Source of the DNA: Janthinobacterium violaceinigrum
Lineage (GTDB): Bacteria; Pseudomonadota; Gammaproteobacteria; Burkholderiales; Burkholderiaceae_D
Assembly (NCBI RefSeq): GCF_009208555.1
Contig: NZ_WFLI01000022.1
Location: forward strand, 1-64,000
Length of the DNA stretch: 64,000 nt
Reading direction: 5' to 3'
Shown here: piece by piece, positions 63,415 through 64,000 of the stretch
Numbering within the stretch: the first letter of the stretch is position 1
Layout of the letters: every line of letters starts with the position of its first letter
The notes under the pieces: model-generated
What the model saw: the letters and a program-made list of their open reading frames with translations, nothing else
Database searches by the model: none
What the model was told of the DNA's origin: nothing
Translations under genes and position numbers: made by a program

Positions 63415-64000
63415 ACCTCGTCAAGAAACAGATGCCCACGGGCGAACTGACCCTGAAGGTGGACGAGGCGCGCTTTCCGCTGGACTGGCTGATCGGCTTT
63501 GCCGCGCGCGCCAACGCCAAGCGGGGCTTTTTGTTCCTGTCCAAGGTGCTGGGCAAGCACTGGCCCGTCACGCCGCGCGCCATGGAAGCCATCCACGACG
63601 ACCTGGCCGCGCAGATTCCTCCCAGCCTGCCCGGCCCCGTCGTCTTCATCGCCATGGCGGAAACGGCCGTGGGCCTGGGCCAGGGCGTGTTCGAGGCGTG
63701 GCTGCGCGCCAACCCGAACGGCAAGGCCCTGTTTTTGCACAGCTCGCGCTACCGCGTGGGCACGGTGTCCTTCTTCGAATTCGAAGAGTCGCACAGCCAC
63801 GCGCCGCGCCAGTTCCTGCATTTGTCGGACGCGGCCAGCGCCCTGTTTTCCACGGCCCGCAGCCTGGTGCTGATCGACGATGAAGCGTCCACCGGCAACA
63901 CCTTCGCCAACCTGGTGCAAGTGTGCCGCGCGCGCTATCCGCAGCTGGAAAAGCTGCACCTGGGCGTGATCACCAATTTCATGGGCCAGGCAGCCAACGC
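63411..64000 (+). CDS. Phosphoribosyltransferase of a Ter-associated operon, cut by window end
   Basis: Partial; 196 residues visible. The type I PRTase PRPP loop is VLIDDEASTGNTF (153-165), and an earlier VVFIAMAETAVGLGQGV segment provides the pyrophosphate loop. The overlap ATGA with the ATP-grasp gene indicates translational coupling. Ter-associated PRTases are predicted to make a ribosylated base; the product is not known. Confidence 0.85.
   Translation, partial: MNLVKKQMPTGELTLKVDEARFPLDWLIGFAARANAKRGFLFLSKVLGKHWPVTPRAMEAIHDDLAAQIPPSLPGPVVFIAMAETAVGLGQGVFEAWLRANPNGKALFLHSSRYRVGTVSFFEFEESHSHAPRQFLHLSDAASALFSTARSLVLIDDEASTGNTFANLVQVCRARYPQLEKLHLGVITNFMGQAAN

Overview
The window is chromosomal DNA of a high-G+C betaproteobacterium. 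The tol-pal, rib/nusB, ubiD, 4.5S RNA-dnaX and glyA-nrdR arrangements, the codon bias and the intergenic repeats fit Oxalobacteraceae, most likely Janthinobacterium or a close relative. The genus is inferred from recognition of protein sequences, not from a database search.

Left part (1-12210): dnaX (leftward) with the 4.5S SRP RNA upstream of it, ubiD, a membrane-anchored lytic transglycosylase behind a strong promoter and a long leader, then the riboflavin genes. The riboflavin genes are in two blocks: ribD-ribE (12210-10407) and ribB-type/ribH/nusB (7061-4718). Between them lie osmC, an Ala/Gln-rich protein and a membrane HExxH protein. In the first ~115 bases the dnaX frame runs without a stop into a piece of a DNA cytosine-5 methyltransferase, which looks like a junction or assembly artefact.

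Type IV pilus minor-pilin operon (19929-12224, leftward): pilV-pilW-pilX-pilY1-pilE-like-fimT, with ATGA overlaps between V/W and X/Y1. It is followed by ribD. To its right are nrdR and glyA (leftward) and then the complete rightward envelope operon ybgC-tolQ-tolR-tolA-tolB-pal-cpoB.

Accessory segment (28044-36640): four identical tRNA-Lys(UUU) genes in two tandem pairs bracket about 7 kb that carries a toxin-antitoxin pair, an acyltransferase, a lipoprotein, an ArsR/old-yellow-enzyme pair and a MarR/DHA2 efflux pair. An AT-rich island with one unassigned gene follows the second tRNA pair.

Middle-right (36640-47900): an AraC regulator, a YigZ protein, small hypotheticals, a TcyP-like cystine symporter, a histidine phosphatase, NAD(P)HX dehydratase, and a TonB-dependent receptor followed by an exported SAM hydroxide adenosyltransferase (DUF62). 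After a low-complexity lipoprotein there is a degenerate 13-bp tandem array.

Right (48214-64000): two leftward RND efflux operons (OMF-MFP-RND, then MFP-RND without its own OMF), a DUF212 membrane protein, and a rightward Ter-type stress module: a DUF475/TerC-like membrane protein, TerD, an AIM24-like protein, an ATP-grasp enzyme and a phosphoribosyltransferase cut by the window end. The last two are the biosynthetic arm of Ter systems and are the best candidate for an incompletely described pathway here. A ~120-bp repeat with terminal inverted repeats occurs three times, twice around the ribB-type gene and once inside the Ter locus.
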